From Deltaproteobacteria bacterium (GTDB lineage: Bacteria; Desulfobacterota; Syntrophorhabdia; Syntrophorhabdales; JANXAF01): 64,000 nt of DNA. Each line of letters starts with the position of its first letter. Position 1 is the first letter of the stretch. Positions 43,943-52,759 of this stretch are shown here, piece after piece. Location: NCBI GenBank assembly GCA_026417175.1, contig JAOADT010000007.1, forward strand, positions 1-64,000, read 5' to 3'. A model generated the notes under the pieces. It did no database searches. It had not been told where the DNA came from and saw nothing but the letters and a program-made list of their open reading frames with translations. The position numbers were made by a program, and so were the translations under genes.

Positions 43943-44527
43943 ATGAATGTAAGAATTTTAGGAGTACTGGTAATTTTAATCATAGGTACGTCGCTTACGG
44001 GATGTGGATGCTTCCAGCAGGCGATAAAAGGAGAAAAAGCACCGCCTTCACCTCCACCTGAAGCAAGAATACTGAAACCAGAAGAAAAACCGGCGATTCC
44101 TATTACGCCTCCCCAAGAGACACCAAAAGTAGTGACTCCTTCACCGGTTCCTAGTCCAGTGACTGCGCCTACACCAAAGGTGGCAGAGCCTCAGTATGTT
44201 CTTAAGGATATAAATTTTGATTTTGACAAGTACAACATTAGACCCCAAGATGCGGAAATACTTAAAGAAAATCTTAATTGGTTTAAAGCTAATCCCGGAA
44301 AAAGAGTAAGAATTGAGGGACACTGTGACGAAAGGGGTACATCTGAATATAATCTTATACTTGGCCAGAAAAGGGCAGACGCAACTAAAAACTATCTTGT
44401 GAATCTGGGAGTAGACGAAAAACTGCTGGAGACTGTAAGTTACGGAAAAGAAAGACCGCTTGATCCAGGACATAATGAGGAGGCATGGGCAAAGAACAGG
44501 AGAGCTCATTTCTTAATACTTCCTTAA
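43943..44527 (+). CDS. pal: Pal-like OmpA-domain peptidoglycan-associated lipoprotein
   Basis: A 194-residue lipoprotein. Signal peptide and lipobox: MNVRILGVLVILIIGTSLTGC. A proline-rich linker (about residues 40-85) is followed by an OmpA domain (about 85-194) with INFDFDKYNIRPQDAEIL, RVRIEGHCDERGTSEYN (with the conserved Asp and Arg contacting peptidoglycan) and a KNRRAHFLIL C-terminus. It tethers the outer membrane to the wall, usually with Tol proteins, which are not seen here. The ATG at 43943 follows AGGGGTG; the ORF start at 43913 lacks a signal peptide and lies in a palindrome. A terminator follows its stop. Confidence 0.93.
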   Translation: MNVRILGVLVILIIGTSLTGCGCFQQAIKGEKAPPSPPPEARILKPEEKPAIPITPPQETPKVVTPSPVPSPVTAPTPKVAEPQYVLKDINFDFDKYNIRPQDAEILKENLNWFKANPGKRVRIEGHCDERGTSEYNLILGQKRADATKNYLVNLGVDEKLLETVSYGKERPLDPGHNEEAWAKNRRAHFLILP

Positions 44528-45630
44528 CCCAAAAAAATGGGAAGGGGGCTGAAATTGCCCCCAGGTTTTTTTACGGGGTAGACGCTTTAGCGAAATTATT
44601 TGCGCTATCAGGGGCGCAACTAAAAATTTTTAAAGAAGTAGACAGATACTTTCCGGTAAGAATTCCAGGATTTTATCTTTCTCTTATGAGCTCAGATGAC
44701 CCTTTCTGTCCAATTAAGAGACAGGCCTTACCGAGTCTAGAAGAACTATCAGGAAGTGGGCATGAGGATCCTTTAGCGGAGAATGATAATTCATTAACCC
44801 CCAGTTTTATAAAAAAATACCCCGGAAGAGGGGTTTTTCTAATAAGTTCAGAGTGTGCCATGTTTTGTCGTTTTTGTAACAGAAAAAGAGTATTAGGCCG
44901 GAACGTGGACTTTGAGAGTTCTTGGGATGAGACTTTCGAGTGCATGGAAAAAATGGAAGACTTGCGAGAGGTCATAATTTCTGGTGGAGATCCTTTAATG
45001 CAGAGTATTGATAAACTTTATTACGTCTTAGAGAGGATTCGAAGAATAAGACGGGTAAGAACGTTAAGGATAAGCACGCGGGTCCCTGTTGTTTTTCCTC
45101 AGGGGATTAGTGAAGAATTTCTTAAAATACTGACTAAATTTAATCCATTATGGATCGTTATTCACATAAATCATCCCAGAGAAATCACTGAAAGCTTTAA
45201 AAGAATCATAAGAGAAATTCAAAAAAAAGGGTCTCCCGTGATAAGCCAGACTGTTCTTTTAAGAGGGGTAAATGATTGTGCGAGAACTCTTATTGAACTG
45301 TTTGATGGTTTGGTAAGTTTAGGAATAAAGCCTTATTATCTTTTCCAGCTTGACGAAGTAATAGGGGCTCAACACTTCAAGGTTAGACTCTCCGATGGCA
45401 TAAGAATTTATAAAACCATCAGGAAGCATTCCTCAGGCCTTGCCGTTCCAAACTATGTAGTAGACCTAAGTGGTGGGCTTGGAAAAGTTTCAGTAACCGA
45501 AAGTTTAATAAGAAAAAACGGGGGAGTCGGGTATTTTCGAACTGATGATGGGAAGATTGGTAAATACGGAGATGATGGATATGAAAGTGAATGCAAACGG
45601 TGTGGACTTTGCGTTCACACAGAAGAATAA
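44485..45630 (+). CDS. kamA: KamA family radical SAM aminomutase (lysine/glutamate 2,3-aminomutase type)
   Basis: A 381-residue PLP and radical SAM enzyme of the KamA/EpmB family. The cluster motif is CAMFCRFC in ISSECAMFCRFCNRKR. Preceding YLSLMSSDDPFCPIKRQ and following ISGGDPLMQS are family hallmarks. C-terminal CKRCGLCVHTEE may add a cluster. It is somewhat shorter than clostridial KamA, so it may act on EF-P or as a glutamate mutase. The start is uncertain: the only ATG in frame lies inside pal and the pal terminator falls at codons 20-30, so translation may really begin at a rare codon near 44557. The following adk is 19 bases away. Confidence 0.88.
   Translation: MGKEQESSFLNTSLTQKNGKGAEIAPRFFYGVDALAKLFALSGAQLKIFKEVDRYFPVRIPGFYLSLMSSDDPFCPIKRQALPSLEELSGSGHEDPLAENDNSLTPSFIKKYPGRGVFLISSECAMFCRFCNRKRVLGRNVDFESSWDETFECMEKMEDLREVIISGGDPLMQSIDKLYYVLERIRRIRRVRTLRISTRVPVVFPQGISEEFLKILTKFNPLWIVIHINHPREITESFKRIIREIQKKGSPVISQTVLLRGVNDCARTLIELFDGLVSLGIKPYYLFQLDEVIGAQHFKVRLSDGIRIYKTIRKHSSGLAVPNYVVDLSGGLGKVSVTESLIRKNGGVGYFRTDDGKIGKYGDDGYESECKRCGLCVHTEE
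44544..44572 (+). terminator. Intrinsic terminator after pal
   Basis: GGGGGC-TGAAATT-GCCCCC followed by AGG and seven T. It lies 17 bases after the pal stop. It also falls inside the annotated N-terminal part of the kamA-like ORF. Confidence 0.85.
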
Positions 45631-45649
45631 CTTAGAAGGAGGTTTTTTT

Positions 45650-46297
45650 ATGAGAATAGTGTTACTTGGTGCTCCAGGTGCTGGAAAAGGAACGGTGGCA
45701 AAAATGCTAATGGAATATGACGGTTCTGTTCAAATTTCTACGGGTGATATCCTCAGAAATGCTGTGAAGCATGGAACTGAGCTTGGATTAAAGGCAAAGA
45801 CCTACATGGACAGAGGAGAGCTTGTTCCAGATGACTTGATAATAGAGATAATAGAGGAAAAGATTAAAGCTCCGGACTGCGAAAAGGGGTTCATCCTTGA
45901 TGGATTTCCAAGGACCATAAACCAGGCAGAACGATTAAAAGACCTGCTTAAACGGATCAATTTAAAACTTGATGCAGTAATAAACTTGGATGTACCAAAA
46001 GAAGTTGTTCTTGAGAGATTGACTACAAGAAGAACTTGTTCCAATCCGGAATGTCAAGAGATTTACAACGTGAAAAGCAAACCACCTTCACCCGATGGGA
46101 AATGCCTGAAATGTGGATGGCCTGTAGTGCAAAGAGATGATGAAACAGAGGAAGCGATCAACAAGAGACTTGAGGTTTATAATGAAAAAACTGCCCCTCT
46201 CATAGAATATTACAAAAAAGAAGGACTTCTTCATAACGTCAGCTCTTTAAGCAGCGAAGAGATAGTAAAAGAGATAATAAAGATAGTGAAAAGCTAG
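45650..46297 (+). CDS. adk: Adenylate kinase with four-Cys zinc LID
   Basis: A 215-residue Adk. The P-loop is LLGAPGAGKGTVA, the NMP part QISTGDILR and the core DGFPRTINQAERL. The LID carries four cysteines with the pattern C-x4-C...C-x2-C (CSNPEC and CLKCGWP), so it binds zinc, as in many thermophiles and Gram-positives. AAGGAGG lies before the ATG at 45650; the longer ORF overlaps kamA. Confidence 0.97.
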   Translation: MRIVLLGAPGAGKGTVAKMLMEYDGSVQISTGDILRNAVKHGTELGLKAKTYMDRGELVPDDLIIEIIEEKIKAPDCEKGFILDGFPRTINQAERLKDLLKRINLKLDAVINLDVPKEVVLERLTTRRTCSNPECQEIYNVKSKPPSPDGKCLKCGWPVVQRDDETEEAINKRLEVYNEKTAPLIEYYKKEGLLHNVSSLSSEEIVKEIIKIVKS

Positions 46298-46469
46298 ATG
46301 CATGGGTAACATGACAAGACATAACGTGTCCGAGTTTTCAAAGGTTTATATTACGCTTTGTACTCTAGCAGATATTACAAATAGGAAATACCGACATATA
46401 AATAAAGGACAAACCTGGAGATTTGCTGTGGACATTTTGGAGTTTGGCGGATAAGGAAAAAGGTAAACG

Positions 46470-47297
46470 ATGAAAATCGCAAATATTCTTTGGCAATGTG
46501 AGCGTAAATTAGTTGTATTTGAAGAAGACAAGTTTTACCCTATAGATGCACAAAGAGAGGAAGATGTCTTTGGCAGTATCCAAAATATAAAAAAAGGTAG
46601 AAATCCTTTGCCTGTCACAAAAGATGATATAAAGTGGCTTCCAGTAGTAAATGCTCCCTCTAAAATCATAGGCATTGGTCTAAATTACTTAGATCACATA
46701 GTGGAAAGTCACGGTAGGCTACCTAAAAGTCCTATCATATTTGCCAAATATCCCAATGCACTTATTGGGCATAAGGATTTCATTGTTTGGAGTCGCAGGG
46801 TGACAGAAAAGGTGGATTATGAAGCAGAGCTTGCAGTTATAATTGGAAAGAGAGCGAAATCAGTAACTTCGGATGAGGCTTATGAGGTTATAGCGGGTTA
46901 TACGTGCGCAAACGACGTGAGCGCAAGAGATCTTCAATTTGGAGATGGTCAATGGACGAGAGGAAAGTCACTCGATACTTTTTGTCCTTTAGGTCCATAT
47001 ATGGTTACCCGCGATGAAATAAAGGATCCTCAGAATCTATCAATTAGGACTATTCTTAATGGAAGAATTGTTCAGGAGAGTAATACCTCTAAAATGATAT
47101 TCGGTATAAAAGACCTTATAGCATTCATAAGTAGACACATGACGCTCTTTCCTGGTGACGTTATACTCACAGGGACACCTGCTGGAGTAGGGGCTTTTAG
47201 AAAACCACCCAGATTTCTTGTTGATGGTGATGAGATAATCATTAGTATTGAGTCAATAGGTGATCTTATAAATTACTGTAAAATGAATGAAAACTAG
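46470..47297 (+). CDS. Fumarylacetoacetate hydrolase (FAH) family protein
   Basis: A 275-residue FAH-fold protein. The C-terminal domain (about residues 70-275) includes KIIGIGLNYLDHI, VDYEAELAVIIGKRAKSV and DVILTGTPAGVGAFR, with the acidic metal ligands (E in DYEAELA, D in GYTCANDVSAR). Relatives include acylpyruvases, oxaloacetate decarboxylases and catechol-degradation enzymes; which one is not decidable. It has a short N-terminal domain. It stands alone before the tRNA. Confidence 0.92.
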   Translation: MKIANILWQCERKLVVFEEDKFYPIDAQREEDVFGSIQNIKKGRNPLPVTKDDIKWLPVVNAPSKIIGIGLNYLDHIVESHGRLPKSPIIFAKYPNALIGHKDFIVWSRRVTEKVDYEAELAVIIGKRAKSVTSDEAYEVIAGYTCANDVSARDLQFGDGQWTRGKSLDTFCPLGPYMVTRDEIKDPQNLSIRTILNGRIVQESNTSKMIFGIKDLIAFISRHMTLFPGDVILTGTPAGVGAFRKPPRFLVDGDEIIISIESIGDLINYCKMNEN

Positions 47298-47348
47298 TTG
47301 AGTGCAAATAGTCGACAAAAAATTAAGTCATTTTGTATTTACACCTAA

Positions 47349-47434
47349 TGCCGGAGGCGGGGGTCGAACCCGCACGGGGTTTAAACCCCACCGGATTTTG
47401 AGTCCGGCGCGTCTTCCAGTTCCACCACTCCGGC
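47349..47434 (-). tRNA. tRNA-Leu (anticodon CAA)
   Basis: On the minus strand, acceptor halves GCCGGAG and CTCCGGC pair. The anticodon stem CCGGA/TCCGG holds the loop CTCAAAA, giving anticodon CAA (Leu, UUG). A long variable arm (GGGGTTTAAACCCC, a hairpin) marks it as class II. The T arm is GCGGGTTCGACCCCCGC. The 3' CCA is not encoded. Confidence 0.95.
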
Positions 47435-47536
47435 AGCTTTTTTATCATACAATACACATAAAGGATGTTGCAACAGTCTGATTCTTTCAACAAAAAATTT
47501 ATATGGAACATTTGTAACCGCTAGTACCAAATATTT

Positions 47537-47767
47537 TTATCCGGTATCTATCCTGAAATCTTCAATCCTTTCACTCAGTAAGGATTCAACAGTCTGTCTG
47601 TCCTCTCTGCAAAATCTTATACATATTCCACAATCGGAACTAAGAGTTCTTGGCACCGGTATTAGTTTATATGGAATACCTCTGTTTTTTAGAATCTTTT
47701 CTGCCGCTAGAACGTGGCTTGTAGAGTTGAAAAGGGCAAAGAGGTAACCCTCATTACATTCCTTCAT
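47537..47767 (-). CDS. DUF3343 small protein (selenium-linked)
   Basis: A 76-residue protein of the DUF3343 family. YLFALFNSTSHVLAAEKILKNRGIPYKLIPVPR and the CGICIRF cysteine motif are typical, quoted here as FNSTSHVLAAEKILKNRG. It is frequently adjacent to yedF in selenium-metabolism loci. It overlaps the yedF stop by 4 bases. Its biochemical role is unknown. Confidence 0.9.
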   Translation of the reverse strand: MKECNEGYLFALFNSTSHVLAAEKILKNRGIPYKLIPVPRTLSSDCGICIRFCREDRQTVESLLSERIEDFRIDTG

Positions 47768-48348
47768 GGATAGATTAGCCTTTCTGCTAATGTAAGGATT
47801 TGAGCTATAACATACATATTAGAGATCTCACCCACTGAAATCTCGTCCTTTATTCCAAGATGGGTAACGCAGGTTCCACATAATAGTATTCTAACTCCTA
47901 TGTTCTCAAGCATCTTTAAGTCTGTAAGACACTCAGAATCTTTTTTTGCCAGCAAAACACCAGTGTTGTACATTATTATTGTATCAGGTTTTTTCTCAAG
48001 TTCAGTAAGTGTATGGATGAAAATCCGTAGAAGTAGCCTTCCCAACTCTACGTCTCCTCTACCCATTGTGTCAGAAGAAATGACAATAACTGTTTTTCCT
48101 TTCGGAATCGTCTCTACTTTATTGTCCCTTAAAAGTTTTTCTTCTCGCTTCAATAAAATTCTGTAAACTCCATCTTCTTCTATTCCTTCAAATGTGTAAC
48201 CTTTGTCCGCAGCTAGCCTTTTTATATTTTCAAAGGCTACTACATTATCGACATGTATCTCGACTTCCTCATGTTCGTCTAGGGCCTTCTTTGCTAAAAT
48301 CAAGGGTTCTGGGCAGCTTAGACCTTTTGCGTTAACGATAAATGCCAT
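47764..48348 (-). CDS. yedF: YedF-like selenium metabolism protein
   Basis: A 194-residue protein: an N-terminal TusA-like domain (residues 1-70; NAKGLSCPEPLI contains the CPxP cysteine) plus a C-terminal DsrE-like domain (about 85-194; VIVISSDTMGRGDVELGRLL and ILLCGTCVTHLGI, with two cysteines). The layout matches TIGR03527 (YedF), linked to selenophosphate loci. I start at ATG 48348 behind TTGGAGG. It pairs with the DUF3343 gene. The yedE/tusA pair is 5 kb away. Confidence 0.93.
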   Translation of the reverse strand: MAFIVNAKGLSCPEPLILAKKALDEHEEVEIHVDNVVAFENIKRLAADKGYTFEGIEEDGVYRILLKREEKLLRDNKVETIPKGKTVIVISSDTMGRGDVELGRLLLRIFIHTLTELEKKPDTIIMYNTGVLLAKKDSECLTDLKMLENIGVRILLCGTCVTHLGIKDEISVGEISNMYVIAQILTLAERLIYP

Positions 48349-48498
48349 ATTAGCCTCCAATTGGAAAGATTTCCAGTCTTTAAAGCCGAACCGGCTTTAC
48401 GCTAGATACACACTAGGCGGGATATAAGACAGATAGCTAGTATGAATCACAAATAAAATATTACACAAATGGATATTCCACAGTCAATCTAATTTGAT

Positions 48499-49176
48499 TC
48501 ACACGATTTCTGAATAGACACGTTCTATTGCTTCAAAAATGTCTGGCCATTCTGTGATAGGTCGTCCCATGACTATGTAATCAGCTTCTGCCCTAACAGC
48601 TTCTTTTATAGATGAGACTGCTATCTGATCCTTTCTGTGAGGAAACCAGTGAGGTCTTATTCCCGTGCAAATCTTTTTTAAGGGATAATCTTTTATTACG
48701 CTTAAACCTTTTGCTGAAAGAACAACGTATGCATAACCATTCATGAGTGCTATGTCTGCAAAGTTTCGAATCATTTCTTCGGTGTTTCTTTCGTAAATCC
48801 ATTTTACTTGGAGATCGGTAAAGGAGGTAAGAACAGTAAAACCTGCAATATGCTCAAGCAATTGTTCCTTTCTGGGTCTAAAGTTGGCCGAACAGTGTAC
48901 TGAGACAATATCTGCACCTGCTTCTACCAATCTGTTTAGGCAATTTTCTATGGTATTGGGTATATCGTGAAGCTTAGTGTCAGCAAAAACGGAAAGACTG
49001 TATATTTCTTTAAGGGTTTTGATGATATAGGGGGTAGAAGCGGAAAAAAGCATGTCATTTATCTTTATACCCCAGATCATACCTTTTTCTTTGGCCGCTT
49101 TCAGTTTATCGAATATCCCTTTCTCTTTTGCCTCTTCGAAAGAAAAACCATCTACAGCTACAATCAACTGGGTCAT
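48499..49176 (-). CDS. pyrF: Orotidine 5'-phosphate decarboxylase
   Basis: A 225-residue OMP decarboxylase, last step of UMP synthesis. The catalytic D-x-K-x-x-D is in FADTKLHDIPNT, and the substrate loop region is TGIRPHWFPHRKDQIAV. IVMGRPITEW holds the phosphate-binding part. The sequence is divergent from the enterobacterial form but the active-site tetrad appears complete. It is single, with no other pyr genes near. Confidence 0.92.
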   Translation of the reverse strand: MTQLIVAVDGFSFEEAKEKGIFDKLKAAKEKGMIWGIKINDMLFSASTPYIIKTLKEIYSLSVFADTKLHDIPNTIENCLNRLVEAGADIVSVHCSANFRPRKEQLLEHIAGFTVLTSFTDLQVKWIYERNTEEMIRNFADIALMNGYAYVVLSAKGLSVIKDYPLKKICTGIRPHWFPHRKDQIAVSSIKEAVRAEADYIVMGRPITEWPDIFEAIERVYSEIV

Positions 49177-49261
49177 CCTTCCTCTCTTGCCTAATATTTT
49201 ATCGGTTATTTGCGGATTTTCTTAAACCTGTTACGTCAGTCTTGACCTTAGTGTTCTTCCC

Positions 49262-51217
49262 ATGTTATTTAAAGCCATGCTAGAGGTATATCCGTCTCTC
49301 TTTTCACCAGGTAAAATAGGGAACATTATCACAAAAAACAGAATTAAATACGCTGCAACAGAGACAAACTTTCCCTTTGCCGACGGCTATGTGAGCGAAA
49401 AGGAAATAGCTTACATGGAGGCTCAGGCAAAGGGAGGCGCAGCTATAGTGACAACCCAGGGTGCTTACCCAGACGAAAAGGGAGAAGGAAAGGGTTTCAA
49501 AGGTATGCTGGCCATTTGGGATGATAAGTTTATCCCAGGACTTGCTAGACTTGCCGAGGTTATAAAGAAAAACGGAGCACTTGCCTGCCTTCAGATAATG
49601 CACTGTGGTAGAGAAGGTGGGGTAGACCTCGACTACTGCTTAATGCCTTCTTACGTGCCACAGAGGCTTTCGTACTTTAAAGAGCCAAGGGTTATGACAA
49701 AGGAGGATATAAAAAAGACAATACAAGATCATATAAAGGCCGCAAAGCGAGCTTACACTGCAGGATTCGATATGATAGAGATATCCGGAATAGTCGGATA
49801 CCTGATTTCCACTTTTATATCGAGGTACACAAATAAGAGGGAAGACGAATACGGGGGTGACATCAGACAAAGATGTAGATTAATGGTAGAGATATTACAA
49901 GGAATAAAAGCTGAATTAGGGGATAGTATACCTGTCGGAATCAGGCTATGTGGACTTGAACTCCTGGATGATCGAGGAGGAAATACTTTTGAAGAAAGTA
50001 TAGAAACTTTTAAGGTTGCGGAAGAAGCAGGGGCTAATTACGTGAGCGTAACTATCGGCTGGCATGAGTCTTCAGTTCCGGTCATAACTAGAGATGTACC
50101 AATGGGTAAGTGGCTCTATGTGGCAAAAGAAGTAAAGAAGCACGTCAACATACCTGTAATGATGGCCTTCCGCCAGTTTCTCCCTCACATACCAGAGAAA
50201 GCCATAAAAGAAGGCATAATTGATTTTTGGGAAGTATGTAGGCCGATGATAGCCGATCCAAATTTGCCTAATAAAGCAAAAAATGGGAAAGAAAAAGAAA
50301 TAATCCCTTGTATCGCATGCAACCTGTGTTTTTTGAGGCTTTATTACCATGAGCCAATAATGTGCACAGTTAGGCCCACATTGGGACATGAGGCGGAAAA
50401 AGAGTGGGGATACTATGGCTTCGAAAAAACTCAAAGAAAAAAAAGAATAATCGTTATAGGTGGGGGACCGTCAGGACTTCAATTTGCTCGTGTCGCTTCA
50501 GAAAGAGGACACCACGTGACTGTTTATGAGAGAAGGGAAAAGTTAGGCGGTAGCTTACTTCTTGCTTCAAAAATCTCCCCTGGAGATGAAGAATTCTTAA
50601 GGGTTGCTGACTATCTTGAACATGAGTGTAAAAAATCAAAGGTAGAGATATTAAAAGGTGTAAGTTTTGCAATCCAACAAGAAATAAGTGACATTGATGT
50701 TATAGTGTATGCAGGTGGGGCTTTACCCAAAAAGTTTGAGTGGGAACATACTCATAAAATACTTACTCCTGAGGATATAATTGAAAAAGGTCTTTTTCCT
50801 TCTGGTAAAGTCGTAGTTCTAGGGGGAAGAGGGGTTGGGCTTTCCGTTGCTACATACCTTTTGAATGTTAATCATTATGAAATTACCATCATCAGTGAGG
50901 ACAAAAGATTAGGAAAGGATGTTAACCCGTTTTATCTTTGGAAAATGGTAAAAATCTTAAAGGAAAAGGGTGTCAAAATATTTTTAGGTGCAAAAATTAT
51001 AAAGGTCGAGGGTGAGAGTCTCATTGTTTCTAGTGAAAAAGGTGTAGATGAGATCGAGTTCGAAAATATTGTAAATACCTTGAGAGAGGAAGCTAAAGAT
51101 GTGTGGGTTTCATTTAACAAACGGGTTAAAGAATTTTACGTAATTGGAGATGCAAGAAGACCAAGAAGGCTACACAACGCTATACATGACGGATATAGAC
51201 TGGGAATGAAAATATAA
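49262..51217 (+). CDS. Old-yellow-enzyme/2,4-dienoyl-CoA reductase-like iron-sulfur flavoprotein
   Basis: A 651-residue multi-cofactor reductase. Residues 1 to about 330 are an FMN-binding OYE barrel (SPGKIGNIITKNRIKYAAT). Next comes a 4Fe-4S site, CIACNLC...C. From about residue 400 is a FAD/NAD(P)H Rossmann unit (IIVIGGGPSGLQFARVA), with a second nucleotide site VVVLGGRGVGLSVA. Relatives include 2,4-dienoyl-CoA reductase, trimethylamine dehydrogenase and bile-acid BaiCD. A ferredoxin gene abuts its stop. The substrate may be an enoate or enone; that is inference. Confidence 0.92.
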   Translation: MLFKAMLEVYPSLFSPGKIGNIITKNRIKYAATETNFPFADGYVSEKEIAYMEAQAKGGAAIVTTQGAYPDEKGEGKGFKGMLAIWDDKFIPGLARLAEVIKKNGALACLQIMHCGREGGVDLDYCLMPSYVPQRLSYFKEPRVMTKEDIKKTIQDHIKAAKRAYTAGFDMIEISGIVGYLISTFISRYTNKREDEYGGDIRQRCRLMVEILQGIKAELGDSIPVGIRLCGLELLDDRGGNTFEESIETFKVAEEAGANYVSVTIGWHESSVPVITRDVPMGKWLYVAKEVKKHVNIPVMMAFRQFLPHIPEKAIKEGIIDFWEVCRPMIADPNLPNKAKNGKEKEIIPCIACNLCFLRLYYHEPIMCTVRPTLGHEAEKEWGYYGFEKTQRKKRIIVIGGGPSGLQFARVASERGHHVTVYERREKLGGSLLLASKISPGDEEFLRVADYLEHECKKSKVEILKGVSFAIQQEISDIDVIVYAGGALPKKFEWEHTHKILTPEDIIEKGLFPSGKVVVLGGRGVGLSVATYLLNVNHYEITIISEDKRLGKDVNPFYLWKMVKILKEKGVKIFLGAKIIKVEGESLIVSSEKGVDEIEFENIVNTLREEAKDVWVSFNKRVKEFYVIGDARRPRRLHNAIHDGYRLGMKI

Positions 51218-51411
51218 TGATACCGGACATCAAGATAGGATTATGTGTAATGTGTGGAAAATGTGAAGAAGTGTGTCCCACGGACGCCATTCATTTGTCT
51301 TCTGGATTTGTCTACATAGAGACCGACTTTTGTGAGGAATGTGGAATATGTGCTGCCAATTGTCCAACCGGAGCAATTGCAATAAAATTTCCAGTCTTTG
51401 AAAGGGCCTGA
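51217..51411 (+). CDS. Dicluster 4Fe-4S ferredoxin
   Basis: A 64-residue ferredoxin with two C-x2-C-x2-C-x3-C-P motifs: CVMCGKCEEVCP and CEECGICAANCP. Its first base is the last base of the upstream flavoprotein stop, so the two are coupled and it likely carries electrons to that reductase. Confidence 0.95.
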   Translation: MIPDIKIGLCVMCGKCEEVCPTDAIHLSSGFVYIETDFCEECGICAANCPTGAIAIKFPVFERA

Positions 51412-51508
51412 AAGGGTCTTTCAAAAAAGAATCACCAAAATCAACGGTAATCAAGTAGCCCTGTATGGTATAGATCTTGCTTATACCCTACAAAGAGGGA
51501 GGTATGTT

Positions 51509-52759
51509 ATGAAAAAATTTCCTGTTCTCGCTTTTGTTTTAATCATGATTTTTGCTATTACTTTCTCCATAGAAGCTTCTGATAAGGGTTCAGATGAACC
51601 TATAAAAATTGGTGTATTTTTTGTAGCTTCAGGTCCGATGGGTGGATACGGAAAGCACGGATTTCAGGCTGTAAAGATGGCCTTAGAGGAGATAAATGCG
51701 CAAGGGGGGATACTGGGAAAAAGAGTAGAAGCCATATATGAGGATACAAGACTTAACTTGGAAAGGGCAACAGAGATAGTGAAGAAATTCATTGATGTGG
51801 ATAAAGTGGATTTTATAATAGGCCCTACATCGAGCGGGATAGCCGCTCCGATATCAAAAATGACTAATGAAAGAAAAAAAATTCTAGTTTTAACCCAGGC
51901 TGCGGCAAATTCTCTTACAGATGAAAATTTCGGAAGGTATCAATTCAGTGTTCTAAGTAACGCACTAATGCATTCAAGATCAGGGGCTTACTATATGGCA
52001 TCGAAACCATTCAAAAGGTGGATGGTTATAGGTCCTAACTACAATTACGGTCACGAATCATGGGCCGCATTTAAAGAAAAAATAAAAGAACTTAGAAACG
52101 ATGTGGAGTTTGTAGGAGAGCTTTGGCCAAAGTTGATGGAGACGGACTATACCCCTTATATCGAAAAGATACTAGATGTAAAGCCGGATGCAGTTTGGTC
52201 GCCACTTTGGGGAATGGATGCAGTAAATTTCATAAGACAAGGTTTAAAGTATAAACTTTTTGAAAAGATCGCTTTTGCCTTCCCTGACGGTGCTGCTCTT
52301 GAGACCTTAATCCCTCTAGGAAAAGATATGCCTGAGGGTATATATGTTGCGGCCAGATATTTTTTTCTTACTCCTGATTCTGAGAGAAACAGGGCCTTCG
52401 TTAAAGGCTATATGGAAAGATACAATGAATATCCCGATTATATGGCAGAGGAAACTTATGCGGGTGTGTATTTCATAAAAGCAGCTGTGGAGAGAGCTCA
52501 AAGTTTGGATCCTGACAAAATAGTGGAAGCGGTAGAAAGAGAACCACTGGCATGGGAGACTCCCGAAGGATGGAAAATTATGAGGAAAGAAGATCACTCA
52601 GTTGTGGAAGATGTTGTGTGGGGTGAGACAAAGTTTAACGAAAAATACGGATTTGCTACTCTAAAAAATGTGCAGTCTATTCAGGCGGAGGAAATCTGTA
52701 GAACGAAGGACGAGCTTACGCATGTGCGGGAAAATTTCGAAAAAAGACTCAAAAAATAA
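51509..52759 (+). CDS. Liv-type solute-binding protein without a linked transporter
   Basis: A 416-residue peripla_BP_6 protein. The signal peptide MKKFPVLAFVLIMIFAITFS... precedes a mature start PIKIGVFFVASGPMGGYGKHG. I start at ATG 51509 after GGGAGG; the longer ORF start overlaps the ferredoxin gene. No permeases or ATPases follow, so it may feed the 21-29 kb Liv transporter or a transporter elsewhere. Its placement behind a reductase and ferredoxin suggests a substrate link; that is inference. Confidence 0.93.
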   Translation: MKKFPVLAFVLIMIFAITFSIEASDKGSDEPIKIGVFFVASGPMGGYGKHGFQAVKMALEEINAQGGILGKRVEAIYEDTRLNLERATEIVKKFIDVDKVDFIIGPTSSGIAAPISKMTNERKKILVLTQAAANSLTDENFGRYQFSVLSNALMHSRSGAYYMASKPFKRWMVIGPNYNYGHESWAAFKEKIKELRNDVEFVGELWPKLMETDYTPYIEKILDVKPDAVWSPLWGMDAVNFIRQGLKYKLFEKIAFAFPDGAALETLIPLGKDMPEGIYVAARYFFLTPDSERNRAFVKGYMERYNEYPDYMAEETYAGVYFIKAAVERAQSLDPDKIVEAVEREPLAWETPEGWKIMRKEDHSVVEDVVWGETKFNEKYGFATLKNVQSIQAEEICRTKDELTHVRENFEKRLKK

